A stretch of DNA of 64,000 nt from Thiohalocapsa sp. (GCA_021736785.1 JAIPFF010000004.1:62001-126000), one strand, 5' to 3'; positions 7,545 through 16,836 are shown, numbered from the stretch's first letter. Notes: a model not told the origin generated them from the sequence alone. A program made the numbers and translations.

Positions 7545-8438
7545 ATGACCATGCCCCCGAAGCCCCCGGCAATCGGCGCGCGCAGGCCGCGGCTCGCCGT
7601 CCATAAGTTCTCTTCTTGCGACGGCTGCCAGCTCTCGCTGCTCAATGCCGGAGAGTCGCTGCTGGCGCTTGCCGAGCGCGTCGACATCGTTCATTTCGCA
7701 GAGGCGGGGATCGTCGACGAGCATGCCGAGGCCGACATCGCCTTGGTGGAAGGCAGTATTTCGACACCGGAGGAGCAAACCCGCATTCAAGCCGTTCGCA
7801 GCCGCAGCCGGTGGATCCTGTCCATCGGCGCTTGCGCAACCGCCGGCGGTCCGCAGGCATTGCGCAACCTCGGCGACAGCGCCGACTGGATCGCCTCGGT
7901 GTATCGGCGGCCGGATTGGATCTCGGCGCTGCCCGCGTCGAGCGCGATCGGCGCGCATGTGCCGGTGGAACTGGAGCTGCCCGGCTGCCCGGTGAGCACC
8001 GAGCAGGTGCTCGCGGCGCTGACCAGCCTGTTGGCGGGGGCCGCCCCGCTGACGGAGCAGGACAAGGTGTGCCTGGAATGCAAGCGGCGCGGACAGGTCT
8101 GCGTGCTGGTGACCAAGGGCGAGCCTTGCCTCGGCCCGGTCACCGTCACCGGCTGCGGTGCGCTGTGCCCGGGTCTCGGGCGGGACTGCTACGGCTGCTA
8201 CGGGCCGGCCGAGAACCCGGAGGTGGCGACGTTGGCGGAGCGCTTCGGAGACCTCGGGCTCGATGCGCACGCGGTCGCGCGGCGCTTCATGTATCAGCAG
8301 AGCGGCGCGCAGCCGTTTCACCGGGCCGCGCGGGACTGGCGGCAGCGGGCGCGGCCCGCCGCGCCGCCGGCGCCGGGCGCCGAGTCCGGCGCCGCCCCCG
8401 GCCCGCAACCCGACGGGAGCACAGACAGCCATGACTGA
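7545..8438 (+). CDS. hydD: [NiFe] hydrogenase small subunit (HydD type)
   Basis: This 297-residue subunit carries the iron-sulfur relay next to the NiFe site. The proximal-cluster motif KFSSCDGCQLSLLN lies near residue 25, followed by VEGSISTPEEQ and SIGACATAGG, as in NADH-quinone oxidoreductase 20-kDa and group 3/4 small subunits. C-terminal cysteines (CLECKRRGQVC, GEPCLGPVTVTGCGALCPG, CYGCYGP) can hold two more [4Fe-4S] clusters. The absence of a Tat signal fits a cytoplasmic group 3 enzyme. The last about 40 residues are a low-complexity Ala/Pro/Gly tail. ATG at 7545 follows GGAG; the gap from the flavin subunit is 30 nt and the stop overlaps the large-subunit start by 8 nt. Confidence 0.88.
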   Translation: MTMPPKPPAIGARRPRLAVHKFSSCDGCQLSLLNAGESLLALAERVDIVHFAEAGIVDEHAEADIALVEGSISTPEEQTRIQAVRSRSRWILSIGACATAGGPQALRNLGDSADWIASVYRRPDWISALPASSAIGAHVPVELELPGCPVSTEQVLAALTSLLAGAAPLTEQDKVCLECKRRGQVCVLVTKGEPCLGPVTVTGCGALCPGLGRDCYGCYGPAENPEVATLAERFGDLGLDAHAVARRFMYQQSGAQPFHRAARDWRQRARPAAPPAPGAESGAAPGPQPDGSTDSHD

Positions 8439-9738
8439 GCAGCGGACCCGACGCATCGACGTGCCGGTGCTCGCCCGTGTCGAGGGCGAGGGTGCGCTGG
8501 AGGTCACGATCCGCGACGGGCGCATCGCACATCTGGCGCTTCGCATCTTCGAGCCGCCGAGGCTGTTCGAGCGATTCCTGGTCGGTCATCACTACAGTGA
8601 GCTGCCGGACTTGGTGGCGCGCATTTGCGGGATTTGCCCGGTGGCCTACCAAATGAGCGCACTCGACGCCATCGAGCGACTATTCGCCCCGGACCGGCAA
8701 AGCCCGCCCGCTCGCTGGGTGCAGCGCATGCGGCGGCTGTTCTACTGCGGCGAGTGGATGCAGAGCCACGCGCTGCATATTCACCTCTTGGCGGCGCCCG
8801 ACTTCCTCGGCTTCGACAGTGCACCGGCGATGGCCGCACGCTACGGCGCCGAGCTGCGCCGCGGCCTTGCGCTGCAGGCACTGGGCAACCGCATCATCTC
8901 GCTGTTCGGCGCCCGCTCCGTGCATCCTGTCGGCGCGCGGGCCGGAGGCTTCCGGCGGGCGCCGTCCCTGCAACAGGCGGGCGCGTTGGCGGCGCAGGCC
9001 GAGCAGGCCGTGCCGGCGGCCGAAGACTTGGTGCGCTGGACAGCCGCCCTGCCGCTGCCCGCGCACCCGCAGCAGTTCAACTGCGTGTCGCTGCGCCACC
9101 CTGCAGAGTACCCGATGATTGGCGAGCGCATCGTCGCCGAATCGGGGTTGGACATCTCGGTGGACGATTTCGAAGATCACATCACCGAATTTCAGGTGCC
9201 CCATTCCACCGCGCTGCACGCTCTGCTGGAAGGCAAGCCTTACCTGGTCGGACCACTCGCGCGTCTGAACCTGAACCTCGACCGTCTGCATCCGGGCGTG
9301 AAGGCGCTGTTGGCCGAGCTCGACATCGAATTTCCGAGCCACGACATGTACCACAGCATCGTCGCCCGCGCCGTGGAGATCCTGCAGGCCCTGCTGGAGG
9401 CGCGGGAGATACTCGCCGACTATGCGCCGCAAGAGCCGGCCCACATCGACCTGCAGCCGCGAGCCGGCATCGCGCGCGGCGCCAGCGAGGCGCCCCGCGG
9501 ACTCCTCTGGCATCGCTACGATCTGGACTCGGCGGGCATCATCGCGCACGCGCGCATCGTTCCGCCGACGAGTCAGAATCAGCCGCGCATCGAAGCCGAT
9601 CTCGCCGACGCGCTCGTCGGCGTCGGCCTCGACGAGGACGAGGCGACGCTGCGCCATGCCGGCGAGATGGTGATCCGCAACTACGACCCCTGCATCTCAT
9701 GCGCCACGCACTTCCTTCGCCTGACCCTGGATCGATGA
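8431..9738 (+). CDS. hydA: [NiFe] hydrogenase large subunit (HydA type, group 3b)
   Basis: This 435-residue subunit holds the NiFe(CN)2CO centre. The N-terminal ligand motif is RICGICPVAYQ (Cys66 and Cys69) and the C-terminal motif is DPCISCATH (Cys421 and Cys424), so all four nickel-binding cysteines are present. After His427 there are eight residues (FLRLTLDR), the size of peptide that a maturation protease could remove. EPPRLFERFLVG upstream of the first motif and IISLFGARSVHPVGARAGGF match group 3 enzymes. The start at 8431 overlaps the small-subunit stop, and the stop overlaps the protease start in ATGA. No hyp maturation genes are in this window, so they must lie elsewhere. The reaction is reversible H2 oxidation with NAD(P). 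Confidence 0.9.
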   Translation: MTEQRTRRIDVPVLARVEGEGALEVTIRDGRIAHLALRIFEPPRLFERFLVGHHYSELPDLVARICGICPVAYQMSALDAIERLFAPDRQSPPARWVQRMRRLFYCGEWMQSHALHIHLLAAPDFLGFDSAPAMAARYGAELRRGLALQALGNRIISLFGARSVHPVGARAGGFRRAPSLQQAGALAAQAEQAVPAAEDLVRWTAALPLPAHPQQFNCVSLRHPAEYPMIGERIVAESGLDISVDDFEDHITEFQVPHSTALHALLEGKPYLVGPLARLNLNLDRLHPGVKALLAELDIEFPSHDMYHSIVARAVEILQALLEAREILADYAPQEPAHIDLQPRAGIARGASEAPRGLLWHRYDLDSAGIIAHARIVPPTSQNQPRIEADLADALVGVGLDEDEATLRHAGEMVIRNYDPCISCATHFLRLTLDR

Positions 9739-10190
9739 GTGTCATCGGCATCGGCTCACCGCGCGGAGACGACCGGGTCGGCTGGTGTGTCGCCGACACC
9801 CTGGCGCGGCAACCGCGTGCGGCCGATGCACGCATACTGAAGCTCGACCGTCCGGGAGCCGCCTTGCTGGACGCGCTCGCCGGCCGGCGCCGTGTCGTCA
9901 TCGTGGACGCCGCGGCAACCGGCGCCGCGCCCGGGACGCTGTATCGCGTGTCGCTCCCGGACTTGGCCGAGATTCCGGCCGCCGCATCGAGCCACGGCTT
10001 CGGTCTCGCCCAAGCGCTGGAGCTCGGCCGCGGCCTCGGCGTACTGCCGCCCGAGCTCTATCTCTATCTCGTCGGCATCGACCCGCGTCGAACAGTGGGT
10101 ATCGGCCAGGCGTTGTCGCCCGCGGTCGCTGCCGCCGTCGGGCGCCTGACTGCCGCGATCTGCCGCAGGCTCGCGGCCGGCGGGCGCTGA
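9735..10190 (+). CDS. Hydrogenase maturation protease (HupD/HycI family)
   Basis: This 151-residue endopeptidase removes the C-terminal tail of the large subunit after nickel insertion. It begins GIGSPRGDDRVGW, matching the family pattern GxGNxxxxDDGxG with Ser in place of Asn. VVIVDAAATG gives the second nickel-binding acidic residue and SSHGFGL the histidine. The length is normal. The ATG at 9735 overlaps the large-subunit stop (ATGA), so it is the fifth coupled gene of the operon, and its target is almost certainly the neighbouring large subunit. Confidence 0.87.
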   Translation: MSVIGIGSPRGDDRVGWCVADTLARQPRAADARILKLDRPGAALLDALAGRRRVVIVDAAATGAAPGTLYRVSLPDLAEIPAAASSHGFGLAQALELGRGLGVLPPELYLYLVGIDPRRTVGIGQALSPAVAAAVGRLTAAICRRLAAGGR

Positions 10191-10250
10191 GCAGGGACGG
10201 CCGCGCCCGGGCGCACAATGCCGCGGCGGATTAGGATCGGCCGGCATCGA

Positions 10251-10280
10251 CCCGGCCCGGCCCGGCCCGGATCGGCCCGG
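10251..10280. repeat. Short CCCGG tandem repeat
   Basis: Four perfect CCCGG units (10251-10270) are followed by ATCGG and CCCGG. They lie between the convergent ends of the protease gene (stop 10190) and the SRPBCC gene (stop 10291). Confidence 0.7.
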
Positions 10281-10290
10281 ATCAGCTCGG

Positions 10291-11289
10291 CTACCGGATC
10301 GGCACGTAGATGCGCGTGAGTATGTCGTTGTCGTCTTTTGCCGTGCTCGGATCCCGGACATAGACCTCCAGCGACGGACGCTTTCTGTCCCAGGTGTACT
10401 TCGCCATGCGCAAATGCGCCATGACGCTGTACCAGACGGGCTCCAGAAAGTCGTAGCTGCCCTGCACTTCCGTTAGGTAGTAGCGTCCGCCGCCAAGACG
10501 TCGGATCTCGAAATCGCCGGCGTCGGTACCTTCCGGAACCGGCAGCGCCAGATCGCAGGCGAAGCGCCCGCTCTTGGGATCCGCCATATGGTATGCAGTG
10601 AAGGCAGTGCCGGCGGGCGTCAGGCCCTGCCGTGAAGCCGCCGCCGCCAGACGTGCAAAGCCCTCCTCCATGGCCTTTACCATCTCGTCCATACCGCCCG
10701 CGAAGGGGATCGTCCAAGCAGTGTGCTCGGGATGCTCCCGCTCGCCGACAAAGCGAATTTGCAGTTGCGGTGCGTCGGGGTCGAGGTGCGCGCGCAGCAG
10801 CGCAAGACCGAGTTGGTAGTCCTTGCCGACCGCCTCGGACATGATCGGCGCGAGAAAGCGCAGCATGAACGGCATCCGTCCGCGCAGCGTCCAGAATACC
10901 TCGGTGCCCGACGGCTGCTCGACGAATTCCCAGGAAACCGCCGCAGTGGACTTAAACGGCCGCGTAAACGAGATGCGCTGCTCGATGCGCTCCGGCCGCT
11001 CCAAGCGCAGGTGCTTGAGCTTACCGGCGCCGATGATCCTGCCGTCCCAGGCATACCAACCGCCCTGTCGATCTGGGCTATCGCTGTAGTCGAGCCGGGC
11101 GTCCGGTTCGTGCAGCAGCCAAGGGCTCCAAACGCGCCAGGTCCGCAAATCGGTAACGGTATCGAAGATCTCCGCACGCTCACGGGCGATGACCAGCGAC
11201 TTCCGAGCGCGGATCTCGCCGGGCTGCAGCGCGAGATAGATCAGCACCACGGCGACGATACCGAGCGGCAGCAGCAACAGATAGAGCAC
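10291..11289 (-). CDS. Membrane-anchored SRPBCC / GyrI-like two-domain protein
   Basis: This 332-residue protein starts with one hydrophobic helix (LYLLLLPLGIVAVVLIYLAL, residues 2-21). A SRPBCC (polyketide cyclase/START-like) domain at about residues 30-180 follows, with VIARERAEIFDTVTDLRTWR and WSPWLLHEPDARLDY. The C-terminal half (about 200-332) resembles the GyrI-like/bacterial effector-binding fold (PAGTAFTAYH, LPVPEGTDAGDFEIRRLGGG). Such proteins bind small hydrophobic ligands; no enzymatic activity can be assigned. The start is GTG at 11289, with GGAGG 8 nt upstream. It stands alone, convergent with the hydrogenase operon and divergent from the glycan locus. Confidence 0.75.
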   Translation of the reverse strand: MLYLLLLPLGIVAVVLIYLALQPGEIRARKSLVIARERAEIFDTVTDLRTWRVWSPWLLHEPDARLDYSDSPDRQGGWYAWDGRIIGAGKLKHLRLERPERIEQRISFTRPFKSTAAVSWEFVEQPSGTEVFWTLRGRMPFMLRFLAPIMSEAVGKDYQLGLALLRAHLDPDAPQLQIRFVGEREHPEHTAWTIPFAGGMDEMVKAMEEGFARLAAAASRQGLTPAGTAFTAYHMADPKSGRFACDLALPVPEGTDAGDFEIRRLGGGRYYLTEVQGSYDFLEPVWYSVMAHLRMAKYTWDRKRPSLEVYVRDPSTAKDDNDILTRIYVPIR

Positions 11290-11382
11290 CGCGATGACCT
11301 CCGCAACGATTGTGTTCAGCCGCGAAGCTTAAAGCGCGCACGGCACGAACGCGAGAACCCGAGGGCACCCATTTCTCCAAAC

Positions 11383-11417
11383 GCCCAGATGCCCAGATGC
11401 CCAGATGCCCAGATGCC
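11383..11417. repeat. 8-bp tandem repeat (GCCCAGAT)
   Basis: GCCCAGAT is repeated four times without error, plus a partial fifth unit (GCC). It lies 94 nt upstream of the SRPBCC gene start, in the 535-nt gap 11290-11824. An 8-bp unit can vary in copy number by slippage. Confidence 0.8.
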
Positions 11418-11474
11418 GCAAACGGGCCCGCTCGCCGATCGCCTCGCAACCCGACACATTATGAGGGTTTTACA

Positions 11475-11522
11475 CTTACATCCGCTCACCATGTAAGCTA
11501 ATCTTGTACGTTGGAATACAAG
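11475..11522. promoter_or_regulatory. Two adjacent inverted repeats, candidate operator pair
   Basis: CTTACAT-N9-ATGTAAG (11475-11497) is followed 5 nt later by CTTGTA-N8-TACAAG (11503-11522). The half-sites resemble each other (CTTxxA) and have almost the same spacing, which looks like two binding sites for one dimeric regulator or a pair of RNA hairpins. They sit 303 nt before the glycosyltransferase and 186 nt before the divergent SRPBCC gene. The rest of 11523-11824 shows no gene I can support. Confidence 0.45.
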
Positions 11523-11824
11523 GAATGACGACAGTGCCCGTCTGAGCAAACGCGGCCCACAACATAACAATGACGACGCACCGCCTCTCTCGACCCCGCT
11601 TTGCCCTTCCGTCGCGCCACTACCGAAGCCGGTGTCTTCCCGTGCCCCGGCGACTGAGTCGCGCGCAGCCCCCGTGCGAAAGTCAGACGCCGATTGCCGA
11701 TCCTTGCCGGCGGCATCTCGACAGACGCAGGACCGCACGGCCCGGCGTGCCCGACGAGCGCCAAGTCACAGCGTCGAAACCGACATGGCGCGATTGGTTT
11801 CGCGAATCTCAATGACTACCGGGG

Positions 11825-12838
11825 GTGTGTCTCTTGCTGGTCAGTATTATTATCACCAATTACAATTACGGCCGCTTCCTGACACAAGCCATCGATAGCG
11901 CTTTGGGACAGGACTATCCCGATGTGGAAGTGATCGTCGTCGACGATGGCTCCAGCGACGATTCGCGGGAGGTAATTGCACGCTATGGCGATCGCATCAT
12001 CCCTATACTCAAGACCAATAGCGGACAAGTCTCGAGCAGCAACGTCGGCTACAGTCACTGCCGCGGCGACATCGTCATCTTCCTCGATGCCGATGATGTG
12101 CTTTATGCCGACGCGGTGTCGAAGCACGCTCGAAAACTGCGCGATCCCGCGGTTGTGACCAGCCACGGTTACCTCGAAGTCACCAATGAAGACCTAGAGC
12201 CCACGGGGCGCTGCGTTCCGTTCCAACTGATGCCGGCAGGTGACTATCTGAAGCGCTTTATTCACTACGGCCCGATGGCCTATATCTGCGCTTTCACATC
12301 CGGTAACGCTTGGTCAAGACGCTTCCTCGACCAAGTCATGCCAATGCCGGAAGAAAACCGGAAAATCATTGGCCCGGACGGCTATCTTTCAGCACTCGCA
12401 CCGCTGTTCGGTCGCATCGATACCATTGAAGGCGCTCTTGGGCAGTACCGTATTCACGGGAGTAATCGCGGTCCTTTCGGCTACCGTTTCGACGACGACT
12501 TTCTACGGGCACGTTTGGAGGCGTATCGGGCACGGCTTGAGTATGCCGCGGACTGGGCGCGAAAGCTCGGCCATCGCGTGGATACCGAGCGCTGGCTCGA
12601 CCGCGCCGGCTGGAAGTTGTTGCTGTCGGCGCAGGCGCTGCATCTGCTCGACGAGACAGAGCCCTGCGTGCCCGCGCAACGGCTCGTGTGGGCGCCGCTG
12701 CGCGCCCGCTACTCGTCTCTGCACAAGAGCCTCTTTTATTCCTCGATGCTTTTTTTCGTCAAGACGTCGCCGCGCTCCTTGGGGCTGAAAACCGCGAAAC
12801 GGATGCTCGACCGAACTTGGGGGCAGACGATTCAATAG
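11825..12838 (+). CDS. Family 2 glycosyltransferase
   Basis: This 337-residue enzyme transfers a sugar from a nucleotide sugar to an unknown acceptor. The GT-A fold is clear: VSIIITNYNYGRFLTQAIDS at the N-terminus, VEVIVVDDGSSDDS, NSGQVSSSNVGY, and the metal-binding DxD in IVIFLDADDVLYAD (about residues 86-99). IIGPDGYLSALAPLFG in the middle carries the likely acceptor-side acidic region. The C-terminal about 90 residues are not conserved in an obvious way and contain no clear membrane span. The start is GTG at 11825 directly behind GGGG; TTG at 11834 is an alternative. It is the first gene of the plus-strand half of the glycan locus. Confidence 0.85.
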   Translation: MCLLLVSIIITNYNYGRFLTQAIDSALGQDYPDVEVIVVDDGSSDDSREVIARYGDRIIPILKTNSGQVSSSNVGYSHCRGDIVIFLDADDVLYADAVSKHARKLRDPAVVTSHGYLEVTNEDLEPTGRCVPFQLMPAGDYLKRFIHYGPMAYICAFTSGNAWSRRFLDQVMPMPEENRKIIGPDGYLSALAPLFGRIDTIEGALGQYRIHGSNRGPFGYRFDDDFLRARLEAYRARLEYAADWARKLGHRVDTERWLDRAGWKLLLSAQALHLLDETEPCVPAQRLVWAPLRARYSSLHKSLFYSSMLFFVKTSPRSLGLKTAKRMLDRTWGQTIQ

Positions 12839-12889
12839 GCCGTCCGCCGACACCGGGCACAGGAGCAACATGCACATCGGACGCGAGTT

Positions 12890-14545
12890 ATGAAACGCAG
12901 CGTTATTGCCGTCGGTCTGGATTCGGCAGACCCCCACGATATCGAGGCTTGGGCGGATGCCGGATGGCTGCCCAACATCGATGAATTGCGCCGCTCGGGC
13001 ATGTACGGCCGAATCTGCAATACCGTGCCCTATGCCGGTCGCGATACATCCCTGGCCGAAACGGAAATCCTTTGGGTGATGGCGCAAACCGGGTGTTTCC
13101 CGACGAAAAGCGGCTACTGGGGCTCTGTCGATTACGATCCGCGCACTTACGCCATCGCCCATTCCCAACGCGATAGCGGCTACGGCTATCACGATTTCGC
13201 ACCCTTCTACGCGCTTGGGCAAGACTATAGAGTTTGCGTCTTCGACGTGCCGGTTTCGAATCTGCATCCCGACGTCCACGGGATCCAGATCACTGGCTGG
13301 GGCGGACATTTTCCGTTTTCGCTATCGCGCTCCGAGCCGCCGGAGGTCTATTCGGATATCGTCGCGCGCTACGGTGAGAACCCCATCTTTCTCAACGATA
13401 GCGGCCACTTCTGGGATTCCCGATACATCCGGTGGGAGAGACAGGCGCTCGCCGAGAGCATCGAAACGCGCACGGCGATCGCGAGCGAGTTGCTGCGCAA
13501 GGAGGATTGGGACCTTTTTCTCCTCGGATTCGGAGAAACGCACACTGCCGGCCATGACCTGTTCCATCTGTCGCACCCGGAGAGTCCGATTCATCCGAGG
13601 CCGCCGTTGCCGCCCGAGCGCTCGCCGATGGTCGAGACATTTCGGCATATCGACGCCGCAATCGGACGGCTGTTCGCCGAAGCCCCCCAAGACAGCATCA
13701 AGCTTGTGTTTTCGGTGCACGGCATCACGGCCAACCACGTGGACCTCGCATCGTTTCTGTTCTTGCCGGAGCTGATGTACCGGTACAATTTCGGCAAGCC
13801 CGCGCTCTGCGGCCGCGGTCGACCCGGCACCCCGCCCGGCCCGGTTGTCGATCGGCCCGTACGCAACAGTTGGGCAACCAGCCTCTGGCTGCAGCGCGCC
13901 GCGCTGCGTGCGCCGGCGCGGCTCGCGGGCCGCTGGATGCCGAGACGCTTTCTGCGCGAGGGCCGAGGCGAAGACTTGGTCGCCCCGCAAACCCTGGGCC
14001 CGGGTAATCTGGCCTGGATGCCTGCACGCTGGTTTTCCCGTTCCTGGCCTCGGATGAAGGCCTTCGCGCTGCCGTGCTTCGCGGAAGGCCATGTCCGCGT
14101 CAATCTGATCGGGCGCGAATCCCGCGGGATCGTGTCGCCGCACGAGTACGGCGCACTGCTGGACGACATCGCCGATAAGCTTCAACGGGTGCGGTGCGCA
14201 CGCACCGGCGAGCCGCTGGTCAAAGAGGTGGCCCGCACGCGAGATGATCCGCTCGACCGGACCCCCAACCAGCCGGGCCCGGACTTGGTCGTCGTCTGGA
14301 ACGAGCACCCTACCGACGTCGTGGAGAGTCCGGAGCTCGGACGCATCGGGCCGGTGCCCTACTTTCGACCCGGGGGACATTCCCCGCGCGGGTTCCTGGC
14401 CGCGGCCGGCGGCGGCATTCCGCCCGGTTCCACCTTTCCGGCCGCCCGGGCCGTGGATATCGCACCGACCGTACGCTCACTGCTCGGGGCGCCGATACCT
14501 GCCCATTACGACGGACGCCTCATTGTCCCCGACGGCAGCTGCTAG
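12890..14545 (+). CDS. Alkaline-phosphatase-superfamily protein (phosphodiesterase-like), altered SDHG motif
   Basis: This 551-residue protein belongs to the type I phosphodiesterase/nucleotide pyrophosphatase branch. IAVGLDSADPHD (D11 as first metal ligand), a Thr/Ser-containing nucleophile region YAGRDTSLAETEILW (about residues 48-62), GFGETHTAGHD (about 210-220) and RPGGHSPRGFL near the C-terminus follow the family order. At the usual SDHG metal motif it reads FSVHGI, so the aspartate is replaced by valine. A mid region, VRVNLIGRESRGIVSP, is shared with the second paralogue at 17716-19173. Such proteins in sugar loci are thought to act on phosphodiester-linked glycans or phospholipid donors. 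No signal peptide or membrane span is seen, so cytoplasmic action is likely. It lies 51 nt after the glycosyltransferase. Confidence 0.78.
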   Translation: MKRSVIAVGLDSADPHDIEAWADAGWLPNIDELRRSGMYGRICNTVPYAGRDTSLAETEILWVMAQTGCFPTKSGYWGSVDYDPRTYAIAHSQRDSGYGYHDFAPFYALGQDYRVCVFDVPVSNLHPDVHGIQITGWGGHFPFSLSRSEPPEVYSDIVARYGENPIFLNDSGHFWDSRYIRWERQALAESIETRTAIASELLRKEDWDLFLLGFGETHTAGHDLFHLSHPESPIHPRPPLPPERSPMVETFRHIDAAIGRLFAEAPQDSIKLVFSVHGITANHVDLASFLFLPELMYRYNFGKPALCGRGRPGTPPGPVVDRPVRNSWATSLWLQRAALRAPARLAGRWMPRRFLREGRGEDLVAPQTLGPGNLAWMPARWFSRSWPRMKAFALPCFAEGHVRVNLIGRESRGIVSPHEYGALLDDIADKLQRVRCARTGEPLVKEVARTRDDPLDRTPNQPGPDLVVVWNEHPTDVVESPELGRIGPVPYFRPGGHSPRGFLAAAGGGIPPGSTFPAARAVDIAPTVRSLLGAPIPAHYDGRLIVPDGSC

Positions 14546-14826
14546 CGCGTATGGCACTTGCGGAGTCTGCATGCGCCGGGGCGCTGCTCGGATGCTTGCA
14601 GCAGTTGCCGTCTCGCGCAGCGCAGTTTATAGGAGCCGGGAAGCGGGGCGGTTGGGCTGCGCCCGAGTCGTAAGGCGATGCGGTCATACGCAGACCGCCG
14701 AGCGATCGGCGTTGGCCGAGATTCCATGCGGCTGTTCAGTGGAAAGCACCGACCGGCCCGTATTGTTGAGGGTCGGTCGCAGCGGGCGGACCGGGTTCTC
14801 AGGTTGCTATAGGAATTGAAAAGGCA

Positions 14827-15783
14827 TTGAAAGCGTCATCGCCGATCGTCATTCAGACTCCCCCCGACATTGCGTTCGTGGTGGCCGCCGGCCGCTCCGG
14901 GTCCACGCTCATCTACAAGACACTGTGCCTGCACCCGGAGATCTGCTACATCAACAATGTCGTCACCGCGATGCCGGGATGGCCCGTGCTTTCGCTATTG
15001 AATCGCTTGGCGCGCAAGCACGTTGCACTGAAGACGCGGGCCTGGTTCGAGGATAGCGGTCAGGCACATGGCGTGCAGCGAGACTATTTGCGCAAGCTGG
15101 TGCCGATGCCCCGCGAGGGCGAGAGCTTCTACAACAAGGCGGGCATCCCCTGCTTTCCGCCGGACGGCTTCGCTCTCTCCGAGCCCGATCTGCGCAAGGT
15201 CCGTCGCCACTTCGCCAAACTGCTGCACTATGGCGGCGGCAAGCTGGTGTTGAGCAAGCGCATCGCCAACAACCGCCGCTTGCCGTTGCTCAAGGCCGCG
15301 TTCCCCGACGCGCGCTTCATTCACTTGGTGCGCGACGGCCGCGCGGTGCTTTACTCGCTCTTGAATAGCCCGCGGGTCCAGTGGCGGGACGAATGGGCCG
15401 CGCAGATGAACCTGCCGTCCGCGGATTTCGACGATCCACGGACACTGACCGCCGCCGCCCACGGCTGGCTCAACAGTGTCCAACGGGTGGAAGCGGCACT
15501 CGCCGACGTCGACGAGTCACGGATTCACAGACTGCGCTACGAGGCGTTTCTAACCGACCCGGTGGCGGCGACCCAGGCAATGACCGACTTCCTGTCCCTC
15601 GGGCCGAGCCAGGCACACTTGGACGCCGTGAGATCGGTCATCGTCTCGGCCGGCGGCGGGGGATGGCGCAAGGGTTGGACGGCGGAGCAGCTCGCCGTCA
15701 TCGAGGGCGTGCAGGGCGACGCACTGACGCGTTACGGCTACGAGCTGCAATCGCGGCCACCGACACGACACGCGTCGCAATGA
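14827..15783 (+). CDS. Sulfotransferase family protein
   Basis: This 318-residue enzyme should transfer a sulfuryl group from PAPS. The 5'-phosphosulfate loop is [17 protein letters not shown] (about residues 19-35) and the 3'-phosphate-binding part is [20 protein letters not shown] (about 161-180), in the right order and spacing for the sulfotransferase 1/3 families. The start is TTG at 14827 with AAAAGG 4 nt before it; no ATG or GTG lies close to the start of similarity. The 281-nt gap in front of it (14546-14826) shows no gene. The position between glycosyltransferase, phosphodiesterase-like and sugar-nucleotide genes suggests that the product glycan or lipid is sulfated. Confidence 0.82.
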   Translation: MKASSPIVIQTPPDIAFVVAAGRSGSTLIYKTLCLHPEICYINNVVTAMPGWPVLSLLNRLARKHVALKTRAWFEDSGQAHGVQRDYLRKLVPMPREGESFYNKAGIPCFPPDGFALSEPDLRKVRRHFAKLLHYGGGKLVLSKRIANNRRLPLLKAAFPDARFIHLVRDGRAVLYSLLNSPRVQWRDEWAAQMNLPSADFDDPRTLTAAAHGWLNSVQRVEAALADVDESRIHRLRYEAFLTDPVAATQAMTDFLSLGPSQAHLDAVRSVIVSAGGGGWRKGWTAEQLAVIEGVQGDALTRYGYELQSRPPTRHASQ

Positions 15784-15840
15784 CGCGCCGGCTCCGTCGG
15801 CCGCGATCCGGCCGAACAACACATCTCCGGGGAGAGAATC

Positions 15841-16809
15841 ATGCCGAAGCACCATCGAAAACGCATCCTCGTCACCGGAGGTGCCGGATTCCTCGGCTCG
15901 CATCTTTGTACGCGGCTGCTCGCGGACGGACACGACGTCATTTGCCTCGATAACTTCTTCACCGGCACAAAGGACAACATCATCGCGCTGATGTCCGACC
16001 CGCACTTCGAGCTCATGCGCCACGACGTGACGTTTCCGCTCTATGTCGAGGTCGACGAGATCTACAACTTGGCCTGCCCCGCCTCCCCCGTCCATTATCA
16101 ATACGACCCGGTACAGACGACGAAAACCAGCGTTCACGGCGCAATCAATATGCTGGGCCTGGCCAAGCGCACCCGGGCGAAGATCTTTCAGGCATCCACC
16201 AGCGAGGTCTACGGCGACCCGGAAGTGCACCCGCAGCGCGAGGACTATTGGGGCCGGGTCAACCCCATCGGCCTGCGTTCCTGCTACGACGAGGGCAAGC
16301 GATGCGCCGAGACCCTGTTCTTCGACTACCGCCGTCAGCACAACCTGCGGGTCAAGGTCGCGCGCATCTTCAATACCTATGGCCCGAACATGCATCCCAA
16401 CGATGGACGCGTCGTGTCCAATTTTATCGTCCAGGCGCTGCGTAACGAGCCGATTACGTTGTTCGGCGACGGGCTGCAGACGCGCTCCTTCTGCTATGTG
16501 GACGACATGATCGAGGGTTTCGTACGCCTGATGGACAGCGACGACGAGCTCGCGGGGCCCGTCAATCTCGGCAACAGCGGGGAGTTCACCATCCGCGAGC
16601 TTGCGGAGCAGGTGATCGCGTTGACCGGCTCGCACTCCCGGCTGGTGCAGAAGCCGTTGCCGAGCGATGATCCGCGCCAGCGCCGACCGGATACGACGCT
16701 GGCCAAGGAGAAGCTGGGCTGGCAGCCGCAAACGCATCTGGCCGAGGGGCTGCGGCAGACCATCGCCTACTTCGAGCGCTGTTTGGAAACCCCGCGAGCC
16801 GCGCCGTAG
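15841..16809 (+). CDS. uxs: UDP-glucuronate decarboxylase (UDP-xylose synthase)
   Basis: This 322-residue short-chain dehydrogenase/reductase converts UDP-glucuronate to UDP-xylose. The NAD-binding loop is [11 protein letters not shown] (residues 11-21). [20 protein letters not shown] is the hallmark of the UXS subfamily, separating it from 4-epimerases and 4,6-dehydratases. The catalytic Tyr/Lys pair is in [14 protein letters not shown], and [20 protein letters not shown] follows as usual. Length is that of bacterial soluble UXS. GGGGAGAG lies before the ATG. It follows the sulfotransferase by 57 nt, so both are probably one transcript. A xylose donor in this locus suggests that xylose or a derivative is part of the glycan. 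Confidence 0.92.
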   Translation: MPKHHRKRILVTGGAGFLGSHLCTRLLADGHDVICLDNFFTGTKDNIIALMSDPHFELMRHDVTFPLYVEVDEIYNLACPASPVHYQYDPVQTTKTSVHGAINMLGLAKRTRAKIFQASTSEVYGDPEVHPQREDYWGRVNPIGLRSCYDEGKRCAETLFFDYRRQHNLRVKVARIFNTYGPNMHPNDGRVVSNFIVQALRNEPITLFGDGLQTRSFCYVDDMIEGFVRLMDSDDELAGPVNLGNSGEFTIRELAEQVIALTGSHSRLVQKPLPSDDPRQRRPDTTLAKEKLGWQPQTHLAEGLRQTIAYFERCLETPRAAP

Positions 16810-16836
16810 GCGAGACCGACCGGGCCGCGTCACGCG

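Noticed and set aside
6537-8546. A 669-codon minus-strand frame through the hydrogenase genes
   Set aside because: High GC keeps the antisense frame open; it is low-complexity and lies opposite genes with clear cofactor motifs.
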